NCBI GenBank assembly: GCA_024734495.1
Contig: JALMQS010000153.1
Coordinates: 7,403,294-7,467,293 of the forward strand
Length of the DNA: 64,000 bases
DNA from: Forficula auricularia
Lineage: Eukaryota > Arthropoda > Insecta > Dermaptera > Forficulidae
Direction: 5' to 3'
Under the pieces are notes generated by a model that ran no database searches, was not told where the DNA came from, and saw nothing but the letters and a program-made list of their open reading frames with translations. Positions 9,650 through 21,391 of this stretch are shown one piece after another; the first letter of the stretch is position 1, and each line of letters opens with the position of its first letter. Position numbers and translations under genes: made by a program.

Positions 9650-11110
9650 ATTTAATATTCTTGCCATAATTATAATATTTTTTTTAATTTTATTGAACCA
9701 ATTATTTTATATGAATTAATGTATACATTGTATTTGAGCTTCGACTTCGGAGATTACTTATCCACCATCGACTGTCCTTGATCATCTTTTTAGTTCTTGT
9801 TTTTAATAAGAGGAAAGAACTAATTAAATAAAAAAACATCTTTTCCGATAATTATTCCAATTCCATTATTCTCCTCCCCAGTCCCCTTCCATTCCAATCC
9901 ATAATTACAATATTTCCAACTTTATGAAACCAACCATTTTACATGAATTAATATATACATATTTGAGCTTCGACTCCGGAGATTACTTCTCCACCATCGA
10001 CTGTCCTTGATCATCTTTTAGTCCTTGTTTTTAATAAGAGGAAAAAACTAATTAAAAAAACCTCTTTTCCGATAATTATTCCAATTCCATATTCTCTCCA
10101 TATCATTCATTCCCAATCCATCCCCATAATTACAATATTTTTTTTAATTTTTTTTTTATAAATTTTATTAAACCAATTATTTTACATGAATTTATTCATA
10201 CGTTGTTTTGAGCTTCGATTCCGGAGATTGCTTCTCCACCATCGAGTGTCCTTGATCATCTTTAGTCCTTGTTTTTAATAAGAGGAAAAAACTAATTAAA
10301 GAAAAAACCTCTTTTCCGATAATTATTCCAATACCATATTGAATCCACCCCCAATTACAATATTTTTTTTTTATAAATTTTATTAAACCAATTATTTTAC
10401 ATGAATTAATGTATACATTGTATTTTAGCTTCGACTCCGGAGATTACTTCTCCACCATCGAGTGTCCTTGATCATCTTTAGTCCTTGTTTTTAATAAGAG
10501 GAAAAAACTAATTATAGAAAAAAAACCTCTTTTCCGATAATTATTCCAATACCATATTGCGGAAATTAATCCATCCAATTAATTTCATCATCATTTCTCT
10601 TCCCAATTACAATATTTTTTTTATAAATTTTATTAAACCAATTATTTTACATTAATTAATGTATACATTGTATTTTTGCTTCGATTCCGGAGATTACTTC
10701 TCCACCATCGAGTGTCCTTATTCATCTTTAGTCCTTGTTTTTAATAAGAGGAAAAATCTAATTAGATAAAAAACCTCTTTTCCGATAATTATTTCAATTC
10801 CATTATTCCCCAATCAAGTCGATTGAATTTTCATCAACACACCACCCAGTGTCCAATTACAATATTTTTTTTTTTTATAAATTTTATTAAACCAATTATT
10901 TTACATTAATTAATGTATACATTGTATTTTTGCTTCGATTCCGGAGATTACTTCTCCACCATCGAGTGTCCTTATTCATCTTTAGTCCTTGTTTTTAATA
11001 AGAGGAAAAATCTAATTAGATAAAAAAACCTCTTTTCCGATAATTATTTCAATTCCATTATTCCCCAATCAAGTCGATTGGTTTCTCATCATCATGTCCC
11101 AATCAATTAC
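9650..11110 (+). repeat. Six-unit tandem array with conserved core and variable linkers
   Basis: The landmark GCTTCGA(C/T)TCCGGAGAT recurs at about 9738, 9967, 10212, 10428, 10678 and 10932, giving spacings of 229, 245, 216, 250 and 254 bp. Each unit has, in order: AATTACAATATT plus a T-run, ATTAAACCAATTATTTTACAT, GTATACATTG, the GCTTCG landmark with the short hairpin GGAGATTACTTCTCC, CACCATCGA(G/C)TGTCC, TAGTCCTTGTTTTTAATAAG, AGAGG, an A-rich loop, CCTCTTTTCCGATAATTATT. The ~190-bp core is well conserved. The 20-55 nt linkers after CCATAT(T) differ in sequence and length between units 1-4, while units 5 and 6 share CCCCAATCAAGTCGATTG. It could be a satellite or an array of small structured transcription units. 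No protein is encoded. Confidence 0.85.
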
Positions 11111-12246
11111 AATATTTTAATTATAATTTATAATAACTAATAATTGTAATGAAATAATTGTGGGTTTTAAAATAAATTAATTTATTAATTAACAAAGTGA
11201 AATTGAAAAAAAAACACTGGTTCATTTGTTTATACTTTGATCATAACAACGTCTTAAAATATTTATAAAATTATTAAATAAGTCTGACGTTTTTTCAAAT
11301 TTCGATTATAAAGTGAGTAAAACTGTACATAAATACGTTGTTAAATATTTCATTTTTTTTTAATAATTTTATTATATACTTAGGTATATCTAATTAAAAA
11401 AAAATTAAGAAATATTAATTTTCTTGATTATAGATAAAGTTGCCCCGTCTATTTTTTCGTCTTACCCTTTTGCGCAATTAGAAGATCCAAAAATTCTTTC
11501 CAACCTTAATTTATTTAAACGTTAGAAAAAAAAGTTTTTCTTTTTTTTTGGAAATAAAAATCCTTTTAAAGTAAATTGGGTTTATCTAATTAAGCTTTAT
11601 ATTTGTTTTAATGGTCGACTAAACTCTTCTAAAAGACTATTCTAAAGACAATACAATAATTACTATTCTCTCTTTTTGCAAGTTTATGCTAAAAGGAATG
11701 TTGAAATGTTAATGATAAACATAAAATTAGAGAATAACAAACGATATGAATACATATAACATATATGTATTTCATTTTTCTTTACACACAATAATAGTTC
11801 ATGGCAAATAAAACTTATTAAAATTAGGAAATTTAAATTGTTATTTTAAATATGAGAGATTTGAAGTTGCCATAGTAAGTGATTTAAATTTTCTTAGAAA
11901 ATCATAAGAGAGTATCATCTACTTTAGGGAAGACAGTCTTTCTTTTGTAAGCTCTGTCCTTCACCGAAAATAGTCCTTCTATATGTCCTCCTTTTCGATA
12001 TTTGAAGACTAATCTGTAAATCTCCGTATTCGATCGAGATTATATAGATATTATAGATAAATTCAATATGAAGACATGTTCTAATGAGTACTTGTTCTGA
12101 TATTTCCAATGTATTGTTAAGAAACAAAAATATTCATTCATTGGAAAAGTACTCTATTTAAATAAAAATTACTAGGCATGTCAACATAATTACAATATAA
12201 AATGTTACAAATGTTTTTACTATGCATTTATCATATTATAGTGTAG
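11111..12246. other. AT-rich sequence, no gene
   Basis: Nothing supported. The minus open frame at 11924-12127 has no recognisable motif. Confidence 0.35.
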
Positions 12247-12254
12247 GTATTGTT

Positions 12255-12556
12255 CAGGGGCGGATCGTGAATTTGTGGGGCCCTGGGCTAACTAACACTA
12301 CTTGGAAGCCTATCTAATTAATCAAACTAATTGCCATTTTGTCAAAAAACTGTTTTTCTATAATAATCTATCGCAGTATAGGAAAAAAATTAGGCCAATA
12401 AAATATTTTATTTATTTAATATAACTTAGATACCTACACAAAATGGATGATTGGAATTTAAATTTTTTTTTTAATCGTCCATTGTCTTCACTGGCCCTTT
12501 ATATCCAAGGGGCTCTGGGCTGCAGTCAAAAAAACCCATATATAAATTCACCCCTG
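12255..12556. mobile_element. hAT-type MITE (8-bp TSD)
   Basis: A 302-bp element starting CAGGGGCGGATCGTGAATTT and ending AAATTCACCCCTG, a short imperfect TIR of hAT type. The flanks are GTATTGTT (12247-12254) and GTATTATT (12557-12564), an 8-bp TSD with one mismatch. No transposase is encoded, so it is non-autonomous. Confidence 0.82.
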
Positions 12557-12564
12557 GTATTATT

Positions 12565-13672
12565 GTTGGAATGAATAAAATGTTTCATTTCTTTATAATA
12601 TTTTTTCTTCAATTAATTTGTGTCCTCCTTTTCATTGAAAATATAAAAAAAAATAACTAAATAACACGATTCTAAAGAAGTACAAAATAATATAATACTT
12701 AAGGAGGTCCTATCGCTCCAGTTAGTCAATGTGTAGTATCTAATATTTAATAAAATAAGTTAAAATACAAAATGAAAAATAATAGAATTAAAAAATAAAT
12801 AATATGAAAGTCGTAAATGTTTGAAATAAAAACAATTATAAAAAAAATAATTAAATACAAAAATTAGTTTGATTTATTCAAATGCACTGATAATGATTTG
12901 GCAATGCGTTGTATTAATACTATTTATGTTTACACCAAAACATAGCATTTATGTGATTTCTCAGTAAATTCCTCGGTCAATGATATATTTTATTGCAAAA
13001 AAAAAAGAAACCTGTATGTTTCAAAAAGCTAATTTTTAGTTTTTTTTTTTAACTTTATCAATTGAACTAATAGTATTATAATTCAAGAGAAAGTGTCAAG
13101 ATCTTAATTTTAAGAATCTGAGTAAATGTTTAAATTTAAAAAAATTTATTTTCAAAAATTTGCAGGGTAATGTTTGATTGAAACTTCACCAAACCATAGA
13201 TAGAGACTTAAACTATTATATTATAAAAAATTAAGTTATAGTTATTATCTAATATTTTTTATTTAACGTTGGCGGCGAAAGGATCTCCTTAATCAAAAAG
13301 TTTGCGGCGCAGAAACATCTACTTTTAATTAATTTCGACAAAGTTCCCCACGGTTTTTGATTAAGTATTACATTATTTTGTACTTTTTAGAAGCGTGTCT
13401 TTTAGTTTTTTTAAATATAATTTATTTTTTTACTTTTTAGTTTTAATTATTTTTATAGAGAAAATTTTTCGGAATTTAACAGAACAAAAGTCACATTGAT
13501 ACGTTCATAGATAAATACATAGATATAGGGGAAACTATTATAAAGCGTGTAAAAAGTTGGTCACCTTACTATTTGGTCCGATGGAATGTATTTTTTTTTA
13601 CTGGGTATTTTTTATAGAATCGATCTGACACCTACATATTGTGAATAACCCCATTTGATTTTTATTCAGTTA
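12565..13672. other. AT-rich sequence, no gene
   Basis: No supported features. Poly(T) and poly(A) runs are common. Confidence 0.35.
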
Positions 13673-14735
13673 CTAGCTTCAAGGCCCGCAATAGGCGGGA
13701 GTTTTGCTGGCCACCACGTGGCTGCTTTATTGATGTTTTATTAGTTACAAAGAATAAATATAATTGTTTTATTATAAAGTTTTAAATAGATATAATTTGA
13801 GATTCTATTTAACTGTAATATACACTCATAACAAATAAGATGAAACAAATATTTAAAATTTATTAAAAATCCACTTGTTATCATTAAAGGGAAAATAAAA
13901 AAAAAAGTTATATAATATGTAGGTATTATTATGGATAAGAAGACTTGAATTACAATTATTATTCATTTTGCTAGACACAAAAGTATATACAATCTATTTA
14001 TAAAAAAATTCTCTTATTCTCAAGCTTGGAGTTGTTTATCATAAAAGAATTTAGTCTTATTGATTTTAAGTCGATTCTTCCACGTTTTCAGTAGAGCTTG
14101 CCATTAATAGTCAAAACATCAAAAATGGAATGCAATAAGGTTATTCCTCTAGTATTAGATAAGAATCGATCGTTATTTTTGATTTTATGTCGATTCCTCC
14201 ATGTCTTTAGCAATGGTTACCAATAATAATCGAATGGTCAAAAATCTAATGTAGAATTCTTATTCCTCAAGTATTAGATGAGAATCGATTGCTATTTTTG
14301 ATTTTAAGTCGATTCCTCCATGTCTTCACCAATAGCTACCAATAAAAACCGAAATATCAAAAATCGAATGTAGAATGGTTATTCCTCGACTGTTAAATGA
14401 GAATCGATCATTATTTTTGAATTAAAGTCAACATGAACCGCAAATTGCAAGTGATATCTGATTAATAATAAAGAAATAAACATATTAATATTTCAAATGA
14501 ATTTTTTTTGCTCGTTTAGTTCTTTTATTGTCTGGCAAGCTATGTTGGCTAACCTGATTTTTTTTTAGTTTTTCCTGATTTCTCCAATTTTCCGGGCAAC
14601 TTTTCCAATTTATTTTTACGTATTAACCTGAATTGGACTATTACGAACATTTAAAAAAAAAATTAGCCAAATCGATCCAGGCATTTTAGTCATCTGCGCT
14701 TACAAATAAACAGAAATTCATTTTTATTATATAGA
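13673..14735 (-). mobile_element. Non-autonomous Helitron, copy H3
   Basis: On the minus strand the element starts TCTATATAATAAAAATGAAT at 14735 and ends with the hairpin CCCGCCTATTGCGGG, CCTTGAAG and CTAG at 13673. The flanking bases are A on the 5' side and T on the 3' side, as Helitrons require. The segment next to the 5' end (CTGTTTATTTGTAAGCGCAG) differs from that of H1/H2, so this is a separate family. The interior includes three ~120-bp tandem units (14040-14425). No Rep/Hel ORF. Confidence 0.75.
14040..14425. repeat. Three tandem ~120-bp units inside Helitron H3
   Basis: GATTTTA(A/T)GTCGATTC recurs at 14062, 14181 and 14300. Each unit also contains TATTAGAT(A/G)AGAATCGAT and a CAAAAAT(G/C)(G/T)AATG segment. 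The units differ by scattered substitutions, so amplification is not very recent. Confidence 0.8.
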
Positions 14736-15395
14736 TTTATTTTACGCCTCAGGTCAAGCGTAATAGTTCAGTTGGACAATGAACGTATACATCAAAATAA
14801 ACTGAATAATAGGTGGGTTTGTTCTGTTGGAACATAGTGAGGATGTTTTGTGTTAATATAATTGTCAGCGAAGAACGATGCTTCTCCGAATTTCATGAAA
14901 TTCGAACTCTACTCTGTATTTTATTTCATTGATTTGGCTAAAAACCAAAAACAAAGGCAGCCAGAGAGATATTTATTAGAAATTGGATGGCATTAATTGA
15001 TCATTATTGTTGCTATCCAAGATTGAATAGTCGTTAGTATAATTATCATTCAAGGATAAAACCAAGCTCTCTGACTGGCAGTAAATTAGGAATAGGTAGG
15101 CACGAAGGTCGCTGTGAAATACTAGATCGTTTCTTTACAAAGTAATTCGAGTAACGTGTAATACTCGCCCGAGCATCAACTTGAAAGCTCAGTCGCAGGT
15201 CTATGAAATAATAATCAAAGGACAAAAGGTTAAGAGCAACTTCAGAAAGCCAGTGATGGCAGCTCAAGCTCACCTGCAACTAAATATACTATATATATTT
15301 TCTTCCCTCAAGAAATTTCATATTTCAATTCTCTTTTGCTTTATTCATTTTGAGAAACATTGCTTTGTAATAGAGGAGTTTAAATTTTAATATAT
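14736..15395. other. AT-rich sequence, no gene
   Basis: No supported gene. The overlapping frames at 15046-15279 (minus) and 15181-15390 (plus) have no recognisable domain. Confidence 0.35.
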
Positions 15396-16190
15396 TTTTA
15401 CTTTATCCAATGCGAAGCATGGGTAAAGTCGAGGGGTGAACCGCGACCTAATATGCTATACACCTACTTCCACTTGTACTTCCAAATATTTCCAAGTATT
15501 CCAAATATTCCCAAGTACTTTCAAATATTTCCAAGTACTTTCAAATATTTCCAAGTACTTCCAAAAATGTCCAAGTACTTCCAAATATTTCCAAATACTT
15601 CCAAAATACTTTCAAAGAGGTGCACACCTACTTCCAATCGCGGATCGCTCCTCGGGTAAAGTATTGTAATCTGTCTCGCTGCAAGCGCGGCTTCAAAGAG
15701 TCCTCAGGTAAAGACTACGGAACCCATGATCTCAACAAATGTCACAAATTATAGTATTCAATCAGGTTGGATTTTAGGACCTGACGGTTTTGGCAAAAAT
15801 TTGTGGGGTCTTGTTCAGAGTCCAAAAAGTGAGATTTTTTAATTTAGTCCGTGGGGATATATATTATATATGTATGTATGTAAATACCCTTTTTTATGTC
15901 GACAATTTTTTACACAACTGATTGACCTGAAATTGAAAACTTAAGATTAATTTACCAAAATGAAGCGCAGATTAGTTTTTGGTAGATATCGACTGACAAA
16001 CAATTAGTACTTTATTCCATTAATTTTTTAGTTTTTTCTAAATATCTTGGAAATGGCTTATGCAATTTAATATTCTATTTAAGTGCCTGTAAGGTCCTCA
16101 AAAAAGATTTTATAAAGTTTTTTAGGAAAATAACATTCCAAAATACAATATTTTACTATATATTAAGAAATAATTTTTTTTTCTTTCAAT
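15396..16190 (+). repeat. TTTACTTTATCCAATG dispersed repeat, copy 1 (interrupted)
   Basis: Sequence here, minus the MITE at 15430-15654, aligns with 31752-32340: ACTTTATCCAATG(C/T)GAAG, then TCTCGC, GAGTCCTCAG(G/A)TAAAGACTA, CGGA(A/G)CCCATG(A/G)TCTCAA, TTTAGGACCTGACGGTTTTG, and a TATGTATG-like simple repeat. A third copy is inverted at about 36830-37340. No ORF and no clear termini. Class unknown. Confidence 0.75.
15430..15654 (-). mobile_element. Minisatellite-bearing MITE, copy B (8-bp TSD)
   Basis: A 225-bp copy in the opposite orientation to copy A. It begins CGAGGGGTGAACCGCGACC and ends CGCGGATCGCTCCTCG, with the 10-bp minisatellite between (CCAAATATTT and CCAAGTACTT units). An exact TSD, GGTAAAGT, flanks it at 15422-15429 and 15655-15662. 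It sits inside the dispersed repeat whose uninterrupted paralogue at 31752 has a single GATAAAGT at the corresponding point, which is a natural empty site. The plus open frames at 15436-15669 are a by-product: three 10-bp units equal ten codons. Confidence 0.92.
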
Positions 16191-16517
16191 TCCTTAAAAT
16201 ATATTTATTTGGTCGGGTTACTATAGCTCGTTTAAGCTCGCTTAAGTAAGAATGGATAGGGGGTTCTCTTTGTCAAATGCTAAATTTTATTAATATTTCG
16301 AAACATATATGCATAAATCCCTTTCAGTTTATTTTTTGTTGATTTTAAAACTAAGTTTTTAATTTTAATCTATGAACTATGAGTATCCTTTAAATAAATT
16401 AATAAATAATTAAATAAATCGGATAGTTAAATCATCATATCTTTTTCCGACCGAGATCGAAAATCGAGTTTAGAAAAATTATATTTATTAAATTTCATAT
16501 CTTTTAAGAAAATATTT

Positions 16518-16810
16518 ACATTCTTCCAAACGATGTGAGGTATATAGAGTCACAAGTTGAGATCAGATGTAATATCTTAGTTTTTGACAGAAGGAATTTT
16601 CTATAAATAAAAAATTGTTCTTATCTTGGTTGTTGATTTAATTGTAACATGTTCGCTGAAACGTTTCTTTTTCTGTTACAATTAAATTAACAACCAAGAT
16701 AAAAACAGTTTTTCATTTATTGAAAATTCCTTCTGTCAACATCTGATATCCTACATTTGATCTCAACTTTTGACTCTATATGATATACCTCGCATCTTTT
16801 GTAAGAATTT
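16518..16810. repeat. Long hairpin (arms ~132 and ~137 bp, 24-nt loop)
   Basis: The left arm (16518-16649) includes GAGGTATATAGAGTCACAAG, TTGACAGAAGGAATTTTC and TTATCTTGGTTGTTGATTTA. The right arm (16674-16810) reads it back with a modest number of mismatches and small indels. The loop at about 16650-16673 contains GTTCGCTGAAACGTTTC. A hairpin MITE is the simplest reading; as a transcript it would form a long dsRNA stem. Confidence 0.8.
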
Positions 16811-17450
16811 TAATAATTGAGTCCTTTTAGTACTTTTATTTTTATAAAAATATTTACAGGTCATTTGGGATTATGATATCAATTTCGACATATTATGTAT
16901 TTTCATTTGAAATACTACGACTTTCCGCCTTGAATATTTTAGGATAGGCATCAGATATGACAAAAAGTCGAATAGTTGCATATGCACTAGGCTAGTTTAT
17001 TTTATTGAAAATCCTGGCTTAATTTAATATTCTATTTAAGTACCTTGAGGACCACCTTAAGGTTACGTATAATTTATAGGAAAATTACATTTTGAAGTAC
17101 TTTACAATAATGCAAGTACTTTAATGAAATCATTTTAATGTTGGACGAGCCTAGTATCGAAATATTTTTAAAATTTTTTTTTCACTCATTGATTTGAAAA
17201 TATCTGAACGTGGAGAAAAATCATTTTCAGCCATGATTTTTTCAGTGTGTCTGGATTCAGACTTAAGAACAAAACATCGTAGAAAGTTCGTTCTTGTGCT
17301 TAAATATACTTATTTCCAAAGCGGAATACTGTTTAGATTTCGACCTTTCTAACTTTAGAACAGCTTGTTGAAAAGTTCAGGAAACATTTTTGAATAATTT
17401 TGTTGCATTTCTACACAATAAAAATTTAAATCTGGTACAAGATAATGTTT
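16811..17450. other. AT-rich sequence, no gene
   Basis: No supported features. Confidence 0.35.
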
Positions 17451-17452
17451 TA

Positions 17453-17958
17453 TAGGCTGGGACAGAGGACCTTGCTTAGTTAGAAATTCAATTAAGAAAA
17501 AAGTAACGCAGATATATATTTAATTCTTTGAATATCATCAAGCAAAACGTTTGAATTTTATGTTTACACAGTTTAAAGATAGTAATTTTATCAGGCAGTG
17601 GCGTCTATTATTCTCAATACACTGCGTTAATCGAACTCTGAGGTTTCGTTCAACTCTTTCCAGCATGTGGGCGACATCTTGACGAATGTTGTTCTTCGGG
17701 TGAGCCAGTGTCCTAGGACTATCGTTGTATACAAGTGATTTTAGATAGCAGCATAAATAATACTCTCAGGGGGCTAAATCATGCGACTGTGCAGAACGCC
17801 GCTCAATGGACGCCATCTGCCTGATATCTTTAAAACTGTGTAAACATAAACTTTAAATTTTGTACTTGATGCTGTTCAAAGAATTAAATATATATCTGCT
17901 ATATAATATATTTTCTTAATTGAATTTCTAAATAAGCAAAGTGCTCTGCCCCACCTTA
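17453..17958 (-). mobile_element. Tc1/mariner-like foldback with transposase C-terminal remnant
   Basis: The ends read TATAGGCTGGGACAGAG and, reverse complemented on the right, TATAAGGTGGGGCAGAG, giving TA-flanked TIRs. Homology continues inward for about 150 bp on each side (TTCAATTAAG, ATATATATTTAATTCTTTGA, TTTATGTTTACACAGTTT). The centre (about 17585-17830, minus) encodes a recognisable transposase tail: QSHDLAP, a stop, CCYLKSLVYND, then NIRQDVAHMLERVERNLRVR and QCIENNRRH, matching the C-terminus of IS630/Tc1/mariner-family transposases. The DDE core is gone and an in-frame TGA is present, so this is an internally deleted derivative. Confidence 0.8.
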
Positions 17959-18567
17959 TATTATGGAAATCTTTTAAACTAATTCTAGTATCTTCAGCAT
18001 TATCACTTTACAAATACAATCAAATGCGTTCTTTAGATATATTAATATTATTTACTATTAATTTAGGTTTTAATAAAATATTAAAGATAAGTGTATAGGT
18101 ACAAATATGGTAAATAAAATAGATAAAATGTTGTCTGTCCAAATATTTTGATTCCCTTTGATCTAATTGGTAGATATCCAGGAGAGAGAAACAAGTTTAA
18201 AAAAAAGGAAAAAACGATAGAGAGAGCGAAAGATGATGTTATAAAATCCAATATTCTATCCAAACGAATGGCTTAAGAAAATGAGAATGAAGCGAGAAAA
18301 AACTCTAGCTTAATCAAAGGAAAGAAGTTGGCAGAAAATTATGCCAACACAAATCATGAGTTCATTACGAGCGAAGCAATTAAAGCAATATTATCTCAAA
18401 GTAAAAATATTCTCTCAAGTTTTAATCAAGATACGTTCCCTAATTAATCAAACGCTGTCTTTAAATTTAATATTTATTTATATTGAAAACATTTTATTGA
18501 TTGTTATAATATAAATAATAAGTACCTGGCTCCACTTGGTAATTTTCTATTTTTATTTTATTGTTTA
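17959..18567. other. AT-rich sequence, no gene
   Basis: No supported features. The minus frame at 18081-18263 has no recognisable domain. Confidence 0.35.
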
Positions 18568-19522
18568 CTAGCTGCAAGGCCCGCCTTCGGCGGCCTTCTT
18601 GCTAGCCAGGGGGCACGCCCCCTAGACCCCCAACCCACGGACCCCACCATCACACTCCACTCCCACCCACCACACTCCCCGAAACCCACCCAGCACCCCT
18701 ATCCCCCCGCACCATACATCCGTACCCAACACCCGCCCCCACACCACCACCCCAACACTCCTTCCTGCACCCCAACCACCTCGGACCCAACTTCCGTACA
18801 CCCCACTACGCCACTGGACTCTCACCTGAACCCCCCAGTCCACCATCCCTGCACCCCCTCCGTGCCCTCCTCCCCGCCTAGCCCCCTGGACCCCTCCTCC
18901 CCCCGCCCCACCGCCTGCACCCAGCTACTCAGCCTTACTCCCTCACTCCACCCCATTTCACCCCGCGCACCCCATGCCCTCACCCACCCTCCGCACCCAG
19001 TTATTTCATTTCTAGCCTTCTAGTGACCCACAGATTATGTATACAAAATTTGGTTGAGTTTGGTCCAAGAGCAAGAATTTTCATTTTTGACCCCCCCCCC
19101 TTTTTGGGTGGTTTTTGGGGGAATCTTTTTAAACAAAATTTGTCAGAAATCACATCCCCTACAACTTTTCTCATTATAAAATTTGCCGTAGAGTTAATAG
19201 TTTAGGAGTTATTTGATAATTCTCATTCGCGTGGCCCCCCAAACCCCCTTTTGGGATCAAAATATCAAAATCTTATATAGCTAAAATCGTAAGGTAGAAG
19301 ACATCTGATATAAATATGAAATTTCATAATATTCCCTTCAGCTGTTTTTACGTGAACTGTGAGCAACTTTTCGCGGAAACCACTGAAAAAGACAGACATA
19401 CAGACAGACAGGAATTTTGTTGAGGATGTTTTCGTGCATAACTTTGCTTGAAACGTGTGCAACCAAAATTTGGCGTGATTTGGAGCAATGTACAGACAAA
19501 ACCTTAATTTTATATATATAGA
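18568..19522 (-). mobile_element. Non-autonomous Helitron, copy H2 (complete)
   Basis: On the minus strand the element starts TCTATATATATAAAATTAAG at 19522 and ends with the hairpin CCGCCGAAGGCGGG, CCTTGCAG and CTAG at 18568. The host bases are A before TC and T after CTAG. It is about 955 bp and is the same family as H1: both carry TTTTGTCTGTACATTG, the GTTGTAGGGGATGTGATTTC segment, the AACTCAACCAAATTTTGTAT module, and a G-rich 3' third (C-rich on plus, 18606-19015). No Rep/Hel gene. The minus and plus open frames here are compositional. Confidence 0.85.
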
Positions 19523-20590
19523 TAGATTTAATCAACCCCCAAAGTTTCCACATGATTAATTTTTTTCATCCACCCGTTAATAATTAATTTAATTAAAAGA
19601 CTTATCAAAATATTTTTTCCCAGAATTGAGATCTGGTTATATAATAAATACGAGTAACTATGTATTTTGAAATAAATTCTTAATAATTTTTTATTTTAAT
19701 AAATGAAAACAGTTCATTATAAAAATATTCATAAAAGGTTTATTAATTATACGTTTTGGAAGAAAAATATATTTTTAGAGCTGTTACTGGCATGCATTCG
19801 GTTGACGGGCGGAGTCTTGGGATGGGATATTAGGTATCCAAAATTGATTACATCCCAAAAATACTCTAGGTTAAAATTGTATGTATAAAATGTTTTTGTG
19901 AATTATGAAAATTGAACATGGACGTACAAACATAAACAAATATTCCTAATTAATGTGGTATAAAAGAATTCAATTTTTCTCCCTCTCACTCATTTTGTGT
20001 AGTTTAGTAATCCTAAAATAACTTTTTAGAGATTTGTATGTAGAATTGTATTAAGCACAAAGAAGTAAATATCTTACCCTTCTTAATAGATATTACCTCA
20101 TTAAATATCTGCCATTCTTTGAGGTTGAGAAGTCGAATTTTCAACAATCGATGAGTTTTTAGATATTTGTATATAAATGAAGAATTTTTTGAATCAAAAT
20201 GCAAATATAAATTTTATTCAGTTCATTTTGTACCGCATCCGCAAACAAACATACCTATTCATTGAGGTAGTTGATTTTTGAGCCAATATTTTTCAGTATC
20301 CTAAATATAGGAAGTCTAATAAATTTGGTTCATTCAAATGGAACAAAAGGTTTAGAATTTGAATATTTTGACCCCTCTCTTTCACCTCCACATACTACTC
20401 ATTTTAGGCTAGATGATTTTCGGAGCAATAATTTCTCATGTACTTAAAAATAACTTCTCGGCTTAAAATAATCAAATGTTTGTAACGTATAAATTAATAT
20501 AGAAAATTTAATAAATAAATAATTGCCGTTTTTTTTATATGAGCTAACAATATTTTTTTTTTAAGGTCGGGCAACCAGCTACAATTTTAA
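19523..20590. other. AT-rich sequence, no gene
   Basis: No supported features. Confidence 0.35.
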
Positions 20591-20821
20591 ATATATAAAA
20601 TGGAAAAGTATGTATGTTTGTATGATCCAAACGATCTGATTGGACAGTACATAGCTAATGGCAAAGCATTAAATTATTAGAACGATTCTGATTGGTCAGA
20701 TAGCGATCGTGCTTAGCCAATGCGTTAAATAAATATTTAAAAAAATCTTTTGGCCGTCTTGAGACTCTGCCCGCCAGGTCAATCGGCCCGGAGGTGCAGA
20801 AGGCACACCTGGAGCAGCTAG
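20591..20821 (+). mobile_element. Small Helitron, copy H6
   Basis: The start AAATATATAAAATGGAAAAG, then TATGTATG, matches the copy at 29746-30049. Shared interior: ACGATCTGATTGG, AACGATTCTGATTGGTCAGA and TTAAATAAAT. The 3' end has the hairpin AGGTGCAGAAGGCACACCT, then GGAGCAG and CTAG at 20818-20821 followed by T. It is a very short non-autonomous Helitron with no coding sequence. The 5' TC is eroded. Confidence 0.7.
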
Positions 20822-21391
20822 TAACAAATAATTAAAACTAAAAATTTAATTTGTGTTAATTTATTTATATCAAAAAATAAATTTTCAGTAGTTTATTATG
20901 TTTAAATTTATTACAAGAGTAGCTCTAACCCTAGTCCCTAGTTGACGGCTATAGCTTTCTCCTCCCTTTTCCCCAACCATCAGCAAGATTTGTCGATAGC
21001 TTACCGAGTTTTGAAAAAAGTTTTTAACTACATATAATTTCGTTTCTTTGTTTACTTTCATCGAATTTTCAAAACTTGATTTTATTGCCGAGATTTTTAA
21101 TCAAATCATAAAGGAAGGTTTTCTTTTCATTTGAAAAGGGCTCAAAGTCTTGAGCTGTATCAAATGGGTTTCTTTTTATCGGCTAACACTCCCTCGGTGT
21201 TTTTCTAGGACTTAAAGGCTTAGAGTCCCCCTGAGACATGAAATTCAAATAAAACAAAAAACAAAACGGATTCTTTTGAAATAGTCGCTCACAGAGAAAA
21301 TAGTTGTATTAGGGTTTCGTATATACAAAATTTAAATAGTTTTGAAAAATATAGTAAAACCCAAAAATTAAATTGTAAATGTATGTGTCAA
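20822..21391. other. AT-rich sequence, no gene
   Basis: Contains GCTTACCGAGTTTTGAAAAA near 21000, also seen in variant form near 1960 and 45775. No gene supported. Confidence 0.35.

Noticed and set aside
9650..11110. CRISPR-like repeat/spacer array
   Set aside because: The repeats are about 190 bp, the genome is eukaryotic, no cas genes are present, and two adjacent linkers share sequence. Described as a tandem array instead.
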